Positions 1 through 9,490 of a stretch of 64,000 nucleotides of DNA are shown in pieces. The notes beneath the pieces were generated by a model that did no database searches, was not told where the DNA came from, and saw only the letters and a list, made by a program, of their open reading frames with translations. The stretch comes from Sphingomonadaceae bacterium 3R27C6 (GTDB lineage: Bacteria; Pseudomonadota; Alphaproteobacteria; Sphingomonadales; Sphingomonadaceae): positions 124,001-188,000 of the forward strand of contig SCNS01000002.1 of NCBI GenBank assembly GCA_005503215.1. Direction: 5' to 3'. A program made the position numbers and the translations under genes. Numbering within the stretch: the first letter of the stretch is position 1; each line of letters opens with the position of its first letter.

Positions 1-42
1 CGACGGCGGGTCGATGCCGGGAGAGGAGACGGATTCACTCAT
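1..42 (-). CDS. 5' end of an unidentified gene cut by the window edge
   Basis: An ATG at 42 on the minus strand opens a frame that stays open to base 1 and gives 14 residues, MSESVSSPGIDPPS. A second in-frame ATG lies two codons upstream at 48. There is no clear Shine-Dalgarno sequence. The serine- and proline-rich start looks like a normal flexible N terminus but does not identify a family. It would be the gene downstream of, and co-oriented with, the membrane protein at 101-1330. Confidence 0.35.
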   Translation of the reverse strand, partial: MSESVSSPGIDPPS

Positions 43-100
43 GCGCATCCGCCAATAACAGCATGGCGTTAATAGGCCTTAAACCTTCAAGGCCATTGTT

Positions 101-1330
101 CTAGCGCCCTTCCGGGCGCCGCGCGAGCCGCAGCCAGAGCAATATCTGGAGCAGCGCGAGCAGCGGCAGGATAGCGAACATCAAGGGCGCGACCCCGAAC
201 AACAGCGCGGGGGCAAGCATGATCCACGCCTGATCGGCGTCGGGCAGCAGCCAGTGGAACCGGCGGCGCTCGCCCGAATCCTCGTAAAGCCAACGTGCAA
301 GCAGGATGGTTGCGGCGAGGCACGGCGCGAGCGCGGCCTCCGAAAACGGCGGCATCTTGTGCGCCGGCCCCGCAAGCGACAGCAGCCACGGGAAAATCGC
401 GAGCAGCACCCATGCAAAGGTACGGATCACCTCGCGGGTCCGGTCCTGCGCCGCGCTTTCGGCGCGAAAGGCCGACAGGAAGCGCATCGCGGCCAGGCCG
501 AGCCCGCCGAAGATCGCTACCAAAGCGCCTGCGGCGGCAAGCCCGGTCGCCGCCAGCAACCCGACGATCACCCATAGCAACGCGGTGACATAGGGCAGGT
601 AGCGCGCGGTGGCGGGCGATTTGACCAGCAACGGTCCGGCAAGCCGGATCAGCGGCATCATGATCGCCGAACGGCCGAGCCCCATGCCGCCATATTCGAC
701 CTGTTGCAGGCTCGACTGCTCGATCAGCGCCGCGGTGGGGCGATCGGCGACGATCGCGATCTCGCCCTGTTCGAACAGCGCGGGCTCGCAGTAAAGCCGC
801 CGTGCGCCCGATTGCACCGCGAGGCGCAGCAGCGTCAGCATCATGTCCCACTCGCCCGGCATCGCCGCGAGTTCGGCGACCATCGGTTCCGAAATACACG
901 CGAGCCCGCCCCAGCGGCGGGTCGCGTCGATGCGCTCGAACCCCTGCGTCAGCGGGGTATCGCCGGTCACGAGGATTGCCGGCGACCCGGGCCGAGCGAT
1001 CGCCGCATAATGCGTCCCGCCCGCGCGAAGGCCGTCGGCGACGAGGATGATGCGATCGTCGGGCTCGACCAGCCCCATCAGGTCGGCTGCGGCCCGTACC
1101 GCCGTCACCTTCAGCCCACGGCGGCGGATGCGGTCGCACGTGGCCAGCAATTCGGCGGGGACCGCGCCGACCGCAACCGCGATATGCGTCACGCCGACGT
1201 CGGAAAGGCGCGCCGCCTGCCGCTCGATCAGCGTCTCGCCCGCCACGGTGACGAGCGCGCGGAGCGACCCGTCGGGCAGCGTTTCGCTGGCGCCGACCAG
1301 CGCAATCAGGGCCATCGGCGCCGAGGGCAT
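101..1330 (-). CDS. Conserved membrane protein with N-terminal nucleotidyltransferase-like domain
   Basis: 409 residues from the ATG at 1330 (MPSAPMAL); a second ATG at 1315 is also possible. The frame is open further upstream to 1609, but that part overlaps gyrA and reads as non-coding. Residues 1 to about 230 alternate hydrophobic strands and helices, with ALIALVGAS at the start, as in sugar-phosphate nucleotidyltransferase folds, although I see no intact nucleotide-binding signature. From about residue 245 there are several hydrophobic segments, including YVTALLWVIVGLLA, FAWVLLAIFPWLL and LLFGVAPLMFAILPLLALL, so the C-terminal half is a polytopic membrane domain. The gene is divergent from gyrA across about 220 bp. 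Function is not known; a role in envelope lipid or polysaccharide synthesis is only a guess. Confidence 0.75.
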   Translation of the reverse strand: MPSAPMALIALVGASETLPDGSLRALVTVAGETLIERQAARLSDVGVTHIAVAVGAVPAELLATCDRIRRRGLKVTAVRAAADLMGLVEPDDRIILVADGLRAGGTHYAAIARPGSPAILVTGDTPLTQGFERIDATRRWGGLACISEPMVAELAAMPGEWDMMLTLLRLAVQSGARRLYCEPALFEQGEIAIVADRPTAALIEQSSLQQVEYGGMGLGRSAIMMPLIRLAGPLLVKSPATARYLPYVTALLWVIVGLLAATGLAAAGALVAIFGGLGLAAMRFLSAFRAESAAQDRTREVIRTFAWVLLAIFPWLLSLAGPAHKMPPFSEAALAPCLAATILLARWLYEDSGERRRFHWLLPDADQAWIMLAPALLFGVAPLMFAILPLLALLQILLWLRLARRPEGR

Positions 1331-1550
1331 ATAACAGCGGTCATCGGCGCGCAGCTTTAGGGACGACGAAGCGATTGGCAAGCCCCGCGATGACGCTCGA
1401 TGACGCCACGCCTTCACCCCGTTTTCCCGCACTTTACGCGCCATTTCTGCGCGCAAAAAAATAGCGGAAAAATGACCGAATCGCTGGTCTTTCCACCCAC
1501 CATCGGCTAGGAAAAAATCATCTCCCGAAAAGCAGAAAAAAGGCCGGGTC

Positions 1551-4298
1551 TTGACCGAAGAAAATACGCCTACGCCGCCGTCCGAGGATGGCGTTTCGCC
1601 GATCAACATCGTCGACGAAATGAAGACCTCGTACCTCGATTACGCGATGAGCGTGATCGTCAGCCGCGCGCTGCCCGACGTGCGCGACGGACTGAAACCG
1701 GTGCATCGCCGCATCCTTTACGCGGCGCAGGAAGGCGGCTTCATCCCGGGCCGCCCGTACAAGAAATCGGCGAAGATCGTCGGCGACGTGATGGGTAACT
1801 ATCACCCGCATGGCGACAGCGCGATTTACGACGCGCTCGCGCGCATGACGCAGGACTGGTCGCTGCGCGTGCCGCTGATCGACGGTCAGGGCAATTTCGG
1901 CTCGATGGACCCCGATCCGCCAGCATCGATGCGTTACACCGAAGCGCGCCTCGCCAAGACCGCGATGGTGCTGCTGAACGATCTCGACAAGGATACGGTC
2001 GACTTCCAGCCCAACTATGACGCCAGCCGCGACGAGCCGACGGTGCTCCCGGCGCGCTTCCCGAACCTGCTCGTCAACGGCGCGGGCGGCATCGCGGTCG
2101 GCATGGCGACCAATATCCCGCCGCATAACCTCGGCGAAATCATCGACGCGACGCTCGCGATGATCGACCGCCAGCTCGAAGGCGGCGAACCCGTCACGCT
2201 CGAGGAATTGATGGCGATCGTCCCCGGTCCCGATTTCCCGACCGGCGCGATGATGCTCGGCCAGGGCGGCGCGCGCAACGCTTATGCCACGGGCCGCGGC
2301 TCGATCATGATGCGCGCGACGCATATCATCGAGGAAGGCCGGAACGACCGCCAATCGATTGTTCTGACGTCGATTCCTTTCCAGGTCGGCAAGTCGGGGC
2401 TCGTCGAGAAGATCGCCGAGGCGGCGCGCGACAAGCGCATCGAGGGCGTCGCCGACATCCGCGACGAATCGAACCGCGAGGGCGTACGCGTCGTCATCGA
2501 GCTGAAGCGCGATGCGACCGCCGAGGTCGTGCTCAACCAGCTCTGGCGCCACACCCCGGCGCAGTCGAGCTTCCCCGCGAACATGCTCGCGATCCGCGGC
2601 GGACGCCCCGAAATGATGGGGCTGAAGGACATTCTTTCGGCCTTTATCGCCTTCCGCGAGGAAGTGATCACCCGCCGCTGCAAGTTCGAACTCGCCAAGG
2701 CGCGCGACCGCGCGCACATCTTGCTCGGCCTCGTCGTCGCGGTCAGCAATCTCGACGAAGTCGTCCGCATCATCCGCGGCTCGAACTCGCCCGCCGCCGC
2801 CCGCGAAGCGCTGCTCGCGCGCGAATGGCCGATCGGCGAAATCGCCCCTTACATCCGCCTCGTCGAAGCGATCGAGGGCGAGATGGAGGAAAGCGCCACC
2901 TATCGCCTTTCCGAAGTGCAGGTGAAGGCGATCCTCGACCTCCGCCTCCACCGCCTGACCGCGCTCGGCCGCGATGAAATCGGCAAGGAACTCGGTGAGT
3001 TGGCGACCGAGATTGAGGAGCTGCTTTCGATCCTCGCCGACCGCGTCAAACTCTATGGCGTGATGCGCGAAGAGCTCGTCGCGGTACGCGAGGAATTCGC
3101 GACCCCGCGCCGCACCCTCCTCGCTCCCGCCGCCGACGGCATCGACGACGAGGATCTGATCGAGCGCGAGGAGATGGTCGTCACCGTCACCCTCGACGGC
3201 TATATCAAGCGCACTCCGCTCGACACTTTCCGCGCCCAGCGCCGCGGCGGCAAGGGCCGCGCCGGTATGGCGACGAAGGACGAGGATGTCGTCACCGAGC
3301 TGTTCGTCACCTCGACGCACACGCCGGTGCTCTTCTTCTCGACCGCGGGCAAGGTGTACCGCATGAAGGTGTGGCGCCTGCCCGAAGGCGGGCCCGCGAC
3401 GCGCGGCCGCCCGATGATCAACCTGCTGCCGCTCGCGCAGGGCGAGACGATCTCGACCGTGCTGCCGCTTCCCGAGGACGAGGCCGAATGGGGCAAGCTG
3501 CACGTCATGTTCGCAACCGCGAAGGGCAGCGTGCGTCGTAACAGCATGGACGCTTTCACCAACGTGCCCTCGAACGGCAAGATTGCGATGAAGTTCGAGG
3601 GCGAGGATGAGGACGATCGCCTGATCGGCGTCGCGCTCCTCGACGAGAGCGACGATGTCCTGCTCGCGACGCGCCAGGGCAAGGCGATCCGCTTCGCCGG
3701 CGACGATGTCCGCGAATTCCAGAGCCGCAATTCGACCGGCGTGCGCGGCATGCGGCTGGCAGAGGGCGACGAGGTGATCTCGCTCTCGATCCTGCACCGC
3801 GTCGGCACCACCGGCGACGAGCGCGAAGCCTATCTGCGCGCCGCACCGTGGAAGGATAACGAGAATGAACCGACGCTCGACGGCGAGCGCATGGCCGAGC
3901 TGGCCGCGCGCGAACAGTTCATCCTCACCGTCTGCGCCAACGGCTATGGCAAATTGTCGTCGGCTTATGAATATCGGCGCACGGGCCGCGGCGGTCAGGG
4001 CATCACCAATATCGACAATATCGCGCGCAACGGCCTTGTCGTTGCCAGCTTCCCCGCGACCAAGGTGCATCAGCTGATGCTGGTGACCGACCAGGCAAAG
4101 CTGATCCGCATGGGCCTCGATTCGATGCGCGTCATCGGCCGCGGATCGGCGGGCGTACGCCTGTTCGACGTCGCGAAGGACGAGCATGTCGTCTCGGCGG
4201 CACTCATCGAGGAAAGCGACGAGGAAGAAGTCGAAGGCGCTGAAGGCGAAGCAACGGCACCCGAGGCCGAAACTCCGACCGAGGCGGCGCCCGAATGA
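1551..4298 (+). CDS. gyrA: DNA gyrase subunit A
   Basis: 915 residues, a normal length for GyrA. It is the breakage-reunion subunit that, with GyrB, introduces negative supercoils using ATP. The start is a TTG at 1551 giving [10 protein letters not shown], preceded by a weak purine-rich AAAAAAGG. The active-site tyrosine is Y129 in SMRYTEARL. The quinolone-resistance region reads [10 protein letters not shown], with Ser90 and Asp94 at the places of E. coli Ser83 and Asp87, so both carry the wild-type, drug-sensitive residues. The GyrA box QRRGGKG opens the C-terminal pinwheel domain near residue 560. The tail is acidic and rich in Glu and Ala. A DUF952 gene overlaps its stop codon by ATGA. 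Confidence 0.98.
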   Translation: MTEENTPTPPSEDGVSPINIVDEMKTSYLDYAMSVIVSRALPDVRDGLKPVHRRILYAAQEGGFIPGRPYKKSAKIVGDVMGNYHPHGDSAIYDALARMTQDWSLRVPLIDGQGNFGSMDPDPPASMRYTEARLAKTAMVLLNDLDKDTVDFQPNYDASRDEPTVLPARFPNLLVNGAGGIAVGMATNIPPHNLGEIIDATLAMIDRQLEGGEPVTLEELMAIVPGPDFPTGAMMLGQGGARNAYATGRGSIMMRATHIIEEGRNDRQSIVLTSIPFQVGKSGLVEKIAEAARDKRIEGVADIRDESNREGVRVVIELKRDATAEVVLNQLWRHTPAQSSFPANMLAIRGGRPEMMGLKDILSAFIAFREEVITRRCKFELAKARDRAHILLGLVVAVSNLDEVVRIIRGSNSPAAAREALLAREWPIGEIAPYIRLVEAIEGEMEESATYRLSEVQVKAILDLRLHRLTALGRDEIGKELGELATEIEELLSILADRVKLYGVMREELVAVREEFATPRRTLLAPAADGIDDEDLIEREEMVVTVTLDGYIKRTPLDTFRAQRRGGKGRAGMATKDEDVVTELFVTSTHTPVLFFSTAGKVYRMKVWRLPEGGPATRGRPMINLLPLAQGETISTVLPLPEDEAEWGKLHVMFATAKGSVRRNSMDAFTNVPSNGKIAMKFEGEDEDDRLIGVALLDESDDVLLATRQGKAIRFAGDDVREFQSRNSTGVRGMRLAEGDEVISLSILHRVGTTGDEREAYLRAAPWKDNENEPTLDGERMAELAAREQFILTVCANGYGKLSSAYEYRRTGRGGQGITNIDNIARNGLVVASFPATKVHQLMLVTDQAKLIRMGLDSMRVIGRGSAGVRLFDVAKDEHVVSAALIEESDEEEVEGAEGEATAPEAETPTEAAPE

Positions 4299-4606
4299 CA
4301 ACCGCGACGGCCTTCAAAGTGCTGACCCAGCAGCAATGGGCCGATTTCGAGCGCGAACGCGTGTTCCGCGGCGCCCCGGTGGATATCGCCGACGGCTATA
4401 TCCACCTGTCGACCGCCGAGCAGCTTGAAACGACCATCGCCAAATATTTCGCCGGGCAAAGCTGCCTGATGATCGCCGAGGTGGACCTGATCTGCCTCGG
4501 CGACGCGATCCGCTGGGAACCGGCGCGCGGCGGCGAACTGTTCCCGCATATCTATGCCGAGCTGCCGATCCACGCGGTGGTGGGGTTGCAGAAACGCGAC
4601 CAATAA
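4295..4606 (+). CDS. DUF952 family protein
   Basis: 103 residues. The ATG overlaps the gyrA stop (ATGA at 4295-4298), so it is probably translated by coupling from the gyrA transcript. The sequence has the DUF952 pattern: an early FKVLTQQQW, the central DGYIHLST, the hydrophobic strand CLMIAEVDL, then LFPHIYAELP near the end. The family is small, cytoplasmic and without an established biochemical role. Length is normal for the family. A hairpin followed by four T lies 12 bp past the stop and probably ends this transcript. Confidence 0.9.
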   Translation: MTTATAFKVLTQQQWADFERERVFRGAPVDIADGYIHLSTAEQLETTIAKYFAGQSCLMIAEVDLICLGDAIRWEPARGGELFPHIYAELPIHAVVGLQKRDQ

Positions 4607-4618
4607 TCCCCCGCTGAT

Positions 4619-4652
4619 GGGTGCGACTGCTAGAACGCGAGCGCACCCTTTT
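4619..4652 (+). terminator. Rho-independent terminator after gyrA-DUF952
   Basis: GGGTGCG (4619-4625) pairs perfectly with CGCACCC (4642-4648) across a 16-nt loop and is followed by TTTT (4649-4652). It sits 12 bp after the DUF952 stop. The loop is longer than ideal, which lowers confidence. Confidence 0.55.
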
Positions 4653-4752
4653 GATCGAACGCTCGTCGGCGTTGGTCGCATCTTGCTTCGCACACCGAAA
4701 AACTCCTACCAGTGTCGGGCTTTGCACCGTCCGTGCATGGGGGAGATAAAAG

Positions 4753-6822
4753 ATGCGCCTCGTTTTGATTGCCGCCCTGCTGGCCTCGGCCGCATCCGGT
4801 CCGGTTTATGCGCATGAAACCGCCGCCCCCGTCGCACAATCGAAACCCGTCCCCAAGGAACAGTTGCTGAAGCCGCCCGCCGACGCGGTGCAATATATGG
4901 TCGTGTCCGAAGCCGGCCAGCACGGCAGCCAGTGGCGCTGGCAACTCCCCGACGGCCGCACCGCCTATCGCTGGTCGCAGGAGCTGCGCGGCTGGATCAC
5001 CGAGATGGATCAGGTCACGACCTTTGGCCCCGGCGGCAAGATCGACGCGCTGACCGTCCGCGGCGTCACGACCTCGGGCGACGCCGCCGAGGAGTTTCGC
5101 GTCGCGAACGGCCGCGCGAACTGGAAAACGGCAAATGATTCAGGCGAGGCGCCCTCCGGTGGCTGGTATATCCCCGCCGGCGGGGTCGGCATCGCGAATG
5201 CCCCGTTGATGGACGCGCTCGCCGCGGCGGGCGACGCCGGGCTGAATTTCCTGCCGAGCGGCAAGGGGCGAATGACTTTCGGCCCGACACAGGTGATCCA
5301 GGGGCCCGGCGGCCCCAAAAAGGTTCAGCTCGCCTTCGTCAGCGGCATCCTGCCCTCGCCGCTCCCCGTCTGGCTCGACGAGAACAAGCGCTATTTCGCC
5401 GACATCAGCTATATCTCGGTGATCCCGGCGGGATATGAGGGCGCGCTGAAACAACTGCGCAACGCACAGGAAGCGGCGACCGCCGAAGCCGTCGCCGGCA
5501 TCGCCAAACGCTTCCTTGCGCCCGCCGCGAAAGCCCCAGTGCTTTTCGACAATGTCCAGTTGTTCGACGCTGACAAGGGCGTGTTTCTTCCCGCTCGCGC
5601 GGTGCTCGCGCAGGGCGGCAAGATCGCCGCCATCGGCGCCGCCGGATCGGTGAAGGCACCTGCGGGAGCGCAGGTCATCGACGGGCGTGGCAAGACGTTG
5701 GTGCCGGGCATCTGGGACAGCCATCTCCACATCGGCGACGATTGGGACGTGCTCTCGAACATGGCCAACGGGATCACCAGTTTCCGCAGCCCCGGAACGA
5801 CCTTCGACCGCGCGGTCGAGGCGACGAAGCGCCGCGCGGACGGTAGCCTGCTGATGGGCGAGCCCTTCATCTCGGTGATCATCGACAAGAAGGATCCGCT
5901 GGCCGCGCAGGGCGCCGAGGTGGTCAGCAGCGCCGAGGAGGCGGTCGCCGCGGTGCGGCGCGTGAAGGACGCCGGCCTCTGGGGCGTCAAATTCTACACC
6001 TCGATGAATCCGGCATGGATCGCGCCCGCCGCCGCCGAAGCCCACAAGCTCGGCCTGCACGTCCACGGCCATGTCCCCGCGACGATGAAGCCGAGCGAAG
6101 CCGTCGCCGCCGGCTATGACGAGCTCACCCACCTCAACTTCGTGGTTATGGAATCGATGCCGCGCGAGGTGATCGACAAGGCGAACACGCGGCAACGCGT
6201 GGAAGGACCCGCACGCTATTTCAAGGATGTCGATCTCGACGGACCCGTGATGTCGCGTTTCATCGCCGACCTTGCGGCCAGGAAAACGCTCGTCGATCCG
6301 ACGATCGTCATCTTCGAGGGCATGCTGACGCAGGACGGCGGGAAACCGCAACCCGCTTACGCACCCTATATGGGCATCATCTCCCCCGTCCTCGAACGCT
6401 CGGTGTTCACCGCCGGCGGCTATCCGCTGGTCGAAGGGCTGACGCGCGACGATTACCGCAAGAGCTATGCGAAAATGGTCCAGTTGGTCGGAAAGCTGCA
6501 CAAGGCGGGCGTGCCCATCGTCGCCGGCACCGACGGCTGGGGGATCGAGCTGATCCGCGAACTCGAAATCTACAAGCAGGCCGGCTTCAGCCCCGCCGAA
6601 GCCATCCAGAGCGCGACCATCGTCCCCGCGCGCGTCGTGGGCGCCGACAAGCGCACCGGCTCGATCGCGGTGGGCAAGGAGGCCGATCTGGTTTTAGTCG
6701 ACGGCGACCCCTCGACCGACCTCGGCGCGCTCCGCCGCGTGGTGACGGTCGTCAGCGACGGCTATGTGATGGATGCGAACGAACTGCGGAAAGCCGCGGG
6801 TTACAGCGGAACGCCGAAGTAG
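4753..6822 (+). CDS. Secreted metal-dependent amidohydrolase with extra N-terminal domain
   Basis: 689 residues. A Sec signal peptide (MRLVLIAALLASAASGPVYA) ends near residue 20. The C-terminal part, from about residue 262, is an amidohydrolase-superfamily TIM barrel with its small beta-sandwich. Metal-ligand motifs are visible in order: HLH at 324-326 (WDSHLHIGDD), the bridging lysine region GVKFYT near 412, HVHGHVP near 436, THLNF, and the aspartate in GTDGWG near 594. Residues 25 to about 255 form a separate region rich in Trp, Gly and Tyr that is not part of the catalytic domain. The family includes imidazolonepropionase-like and prolidase-like enzymes; the substrate cannot be told, but a periplasmic peptide or amide is likely. 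It follows the terminator at 4619-4652 and looks monocistronic. Confidence 0.85.
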   Translation: MRLVLIAALLASAASGPVYAHETAAPVAQSKPVPKEQLLKPPADAVQYMVVSEAGQHGSQWRWQLPDGRTAYRWSQELRGWITEMDQVTTFGPGGKIDALTVRGVTTSGDAAEEFRVANGRANWKTANDSGEAPSGGWYIPAGGVGIANAPLMDALAAAGDAGLNFLPSGKGRMTFGPTQVIQGPGGPKKVQLAFVSGILPSPLPVWLDENKRYFADISYISVIPAGYEGALKQLRNAQEAATAEAVAGIAKRFLAPAAKAPVLFDNVQLFDADKGVFLPARAVLAQGGKIAAIGAAGSVKAPAGAQVIDGRGKTLVPGIWDSHLHIGDDWDVLSNMANGITSFRSPGTTFDRAVEATKRRADGSLLMGEPFISVIIDKKDPLAAQGAEVVSSAEEAVAAVRRVKDAGLWGVKFYTSMNPAWIAPAAAEAHKLGLHVHGHVPATMKPSEAVAAGYDELTHLNFVVMESMPREVIDKANTRQRVEGPARYFKDVDLDGPVMSRFIADLAARKTLVDPTIVIFEGMLTQDGGKPQPAYAPYMGIISPVLERSVFTAGGYPLVEGLTRDDYRKSYAKMVQLVGKLHKAGVPIVAGTDGWGIELIRELEIYKQAGFSPAEAIQSATIVPARVVGADKRTGSIAVGKEADLVLVDGDPSTDLGALRRVVTVVSDGYVMDANELRKAAGYSGTPK

Positions 6823-6853
6823 CGGTCGACCGCTATCGACACCCGAACCCAAA

Positions 6854-7414
6854 TCAGCGCTGCCGGGCCTTCCACGCGCGAACGGCCGCCATCGTCTTTT
6901 CGACATGCGCCTGCGGCTTGCTGTCGGTGTAGCTTAGCAGGATCGTTCCGTTCGGCGCGATGACATAGGATGTCCGGTTGGAGAGCGTCGTGCCGTCGGG
7001 GCGCCGCATCGTTGAATCATATTTCGCGGCGATCTTCGCACCCGGGTCGGCGGCGACGGCGAATTTGTCGCGGCATTCGGATTTGGAAAATTCCGCGACG
7101 CGTTCGATGTTGCCGGCGGTGACGCCAACCACGCGGGCGCCCAGCCGGTTGAAGTCGTCGCTCGATTCGGCAAACAGATGCGCTTCCATCGTGCAGCCCG
7201 GCGTAAAGGCAGCAGGGAAGAAATAGAGCACGACGGGTCCTTTCTTCAGCGTCTGCTTCAAGGACAGGACGAAGGGTTTGCCGCCTTGCGCAGCGTTCAG
7301 CGTGAAGTCGGGCGCCTTCGCGCCCTGCTGGAGGGCGGCGATACCCTGCGCCGGAATAGCCGCGAGCGACAGGCCAAGGCCAAACGACATCGCAATCTTC
7401 ATCAGGGTTTTCAT
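6854..7414 (-). CDS. Periplasmic peroxiredoxin (AhpC/TSA, Bcp-like)
   Basis: 186 residues from the ATG at 7414, chosen because GGAGAA precedes it at good spacing and a signal peptide follows (KIAMSFGLGLSLAAIPAQG). The thioredoxin-like fold is clear: APDFTLNAAQGG, then VVLYFFPAAFTPGCTMEA, where the Cys of TPGCT is the peroxidatic cysteine with the conserved Pro and Thr. A second cysteine in SECRDKF about 50 residues later may be resolving. RTSYVIAPNGTI matches the family's C-terminal strand. It would reduce peroxides in the periplasm using thiols. It is convergent with the amidohydrolase (31 bp gap). Confidence 0.88.
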   Translation of the reverse strand: MKTLMKIAMSFGLGLSLAAIPAQGIAALQQGAKAPDFTLNAAQGGKPFVLSLKQTLKKGPVVLYFFPAAFTPGCTMEAHLFAESSDDFNRLGARVVGVTAGNIERVAEFSKSECRDKFAVAADPGAKIAAKYDSTMRRPDGTTLSNRTSYVIAPNGTILLSYTDSKPQAHVEKTMAAVRAWKARQR

Positions 7415-7641
7415 CTGCGGTTCTCCAGCTTGGACATGGAGCATGTCCATATTCGCCGGCATCGGGCAAAAGTTGCGGCGCCGGATCAAGATGATGAAAA
7501 AATATGGCGGCGTCTACATCGATCGTCCGCGCTGCGCGGCCGCGCCAAAAGCGGCCTGCCCGCGGCTGGCCAATTTAGCCTTGGCCGCGGCACGCCAATC
7601 GCGTTACCGATGATTCTGAAAATAACAGAGAAAGGGGTCCG

Positions 7642-9459
7642 GTGCGGCTATCACGACGGGAATTTTCATGGGCGCTGGGGGCCAGCCTGGTTGCGGCACC
7701 GGCGGCACGCGCGGCGATCCAGGGCGGTACGAGCGACGCGGCGCTCACCGCCTTTCTCGACGCGGCCTTCGAGGCTGAGCTGGCGCTCGACCCCGAACAG
7801 CTGACCCAACTCGGCCGTAAGGAACAGCAGGACCGGCTCACCGACCCCAGCGATGCGGCGGCGGCGGCGCGGCTCAAGTGGCGCCGGGACAATGTTGCCG
7901 CGATGAAGCGGCAATTCGATCGCGCGAAACTCGGCGAGGACGCGCGGGTCTCCTACGACATGTGGGTGCTCGAGCTCGAGCGTGCCGAGGCGTCGACGAA
8001 ATGGCGCGGGCATAATTACATCTTCGACCGCAACGGGCCGCATACCGGTCTGCCCAATTTCCTGATCAACCAGCACCGCGTCGACACGGCGGCGGATATG
8101 GAGGCCTATATCGCCCGGGTCACCGCGCTCGGCCCGACGCTCGACGCCTACCTCGAACGCGCCAAGGCGTCGGCGGCGAAGGGCGTACGCATGCCCGGCT
8201 TCGCCTATGACCAGTCGATCGAACTCGTCGGGCGTCTTATCGCCGGGGCGCCGTTCGGCGATGGTCCGGACAATGCGCTGTTCGCCGATGCCAAAACGAA
8301 GGCGACGGGTCTCGTGACCGCCGGAAAGATCGACGCCGCCGCGGCCGATCGCTACATCGCACGCGCGGTCGCGGCGATGACCGGGTCGATGAAGCCCGCT
8401 TACGACCGGCTCAGCGCATGGCTCACCGCCGACCGGTCCAGGGCGTCGGCCGAGCCGCGCGGCGCGGGCTCGCTTCCCGATGGCGTGGCTTATTATAACG
8501 CGATGCTGCGCCTGCAGACGACGACCGACATGACCGCCGACGAAATCCACGCGCTCGGCCTGTCCGAAGTCGCGCGCATCCGCGCCGAGATGGAGGCGCT
8601 GAAGGCGAAGATCGGATTTGAAGGAAAGCTCGAGGATTTCTTCGTCTTCTTGCGCAGCGACGACCGCTTTTACGTCGCGAACGACGACGCGGGCCGCGCG
8701 ATCTATCTCAAGAAGGCTGAAGACTATCTCGCCGGCATGCGCGCGCGGCTGCCCGAACAATTCGGGCGGCTGCCCAAGGCCGACCTGATCGTCAAGCGCG
8801 TCGAGGCGTTTCGCGAGGAGCCGGGTGGCGCGGCGCATTATTCACCCGCGGCGCTCGACGGGTCGCGGCCGGGCATCTTCTATGTCCACCTCGCCGACAC
8901 GCGCGCGACGCCGACCTATGAAATCGAAGGCACCGTCTATCACGAAGGCCACCCCGGCCATCATATGCAGATCGCGCTCGCGCAGGAAATGACCGGCACG
9001 CCCGAGTTCCGGAAGAATTATTTTTACGGCGCCTATGGCGAGGGCTGGGCGCTCTATGTCGAACGGCTTGCGAAGGAGATGGGTTTCTACACCGATCCCT
9101 ACAGCGATTTCGGACGGCTGGGTCGCGAGATCTGGCGCGCCATACGCCTGGTGGTCGACACCGGAATCCACGCCAAGGGGTGGAGCGAGGCGGAGGCGCT
9201 GGCCTTTTACACCGCCAATTCGCCGCAGCCGATTGGCAAGATTCGCTCCGAAATTCGCCGCTATTTCGTCACCCCGGGTCAGGCGACCTCGTACAAGGTC
9301 GGAATGCAGCGCATCCTCGCACTGCGCGACCGGGCGCGGACGGCACTGGGCCCACGATACGACCAGCGCGTGTTTCACGAGATCATCCTCGGCCGGGGCT
9401 CGGTGCCGCTGCCGGTGCTCGAAGCGCAGATCGACCGCTGGATCGCCGCGCCCGATTGA
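7642..9459 (+). CDS. DUF885 family metallopeptidase-like protein, Tat-exported
   Basis: 605 residues from a GTG at 7642, preceded by GAAAGGGG. The N terminus RLSRREFSWALGASLVAAP with A-x-A at AARA is a twin-arginine signal peptide, so export would be as a folded protein. DUF885 proteins resemble gluzincin peptidases; the matching zinc motif is YHEGHPGHHMQ at about 433-443 (HExxH-like, here HEGHPGHH). GEGWALYVE, about 35 residues on, supplies the likely third ligand Glu. Length is usual for the family. The substrate is unknown, probably peptides. It is followed after 31 bp by the dioxygenase gene and may be co-transcribed with it. Confidence 0.88.
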   Translation: MRLSRREFSWALGASLVAAPAARAAIQGGTSDAALTAFLDAAFEAELALDPEQLTQLGRKEQQDRLTDPSDAAAAARLKWRRDNVAAMKRQFDRAKLGEDARVSYDMWVLELERAEASTKWRGHNYIFDRNGPHTGLPNFLINQHRVDTAADMEAYIARVTALGPTLDAYLERAKASAAKGVRMPGFAYDQSIELVGRLIAGAPFGDGPDNALFADAKTKATGLVTAGKIDAAAADRYIARAVAAMTGSMKPAYDRLSAWLTADRSRASAEPRGAGSLPDGVAYYNAMLRLQTTTDMTADEIHALGLSEVARIRAEMEALKAKIGFEGKLEDFFVFLRSDDRFYVANDDAGRAIYLKKAEDYLAGMRARLPEQFGRLPKADLIVKRVEAFREEPGGAAHYSPAALDGSRPGIFYVHLADTRATPTYEIEGTVYHEGHPGHHMQIALAQEMTGTPEFRKNYFYGAYGEGWALYVERLAKEMGFYTDPYSDFGRLGREIWRAIRLVVDTGIHAKGWSEAEALAFYTANSPQPIGKIRSEIRRYFVTPGQATSYKVGMQRILALRDRARTALGPRYDQRVFHEIILGRGSVPLPVLEAQIDRWIAAPD

Positions 9460-9490
9460 CCCCGCGCCCCGATCGGCGCAGCATCGTGTC

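Noticed and set aside
1580-1860. Possible quinolone-resistance mutations in gyrA
   Set aside because: The key positions read Ser90 and Asp94, the sensitive-type residues.
1518-4301. A 927-codon open frame on the minus strand opposite gyrA
   Set aside because: It is the antisense shadow of gyrA in GC-rich DNA; the translation is rich in Arg, His and Asp with no domain, while gyrA is certain.
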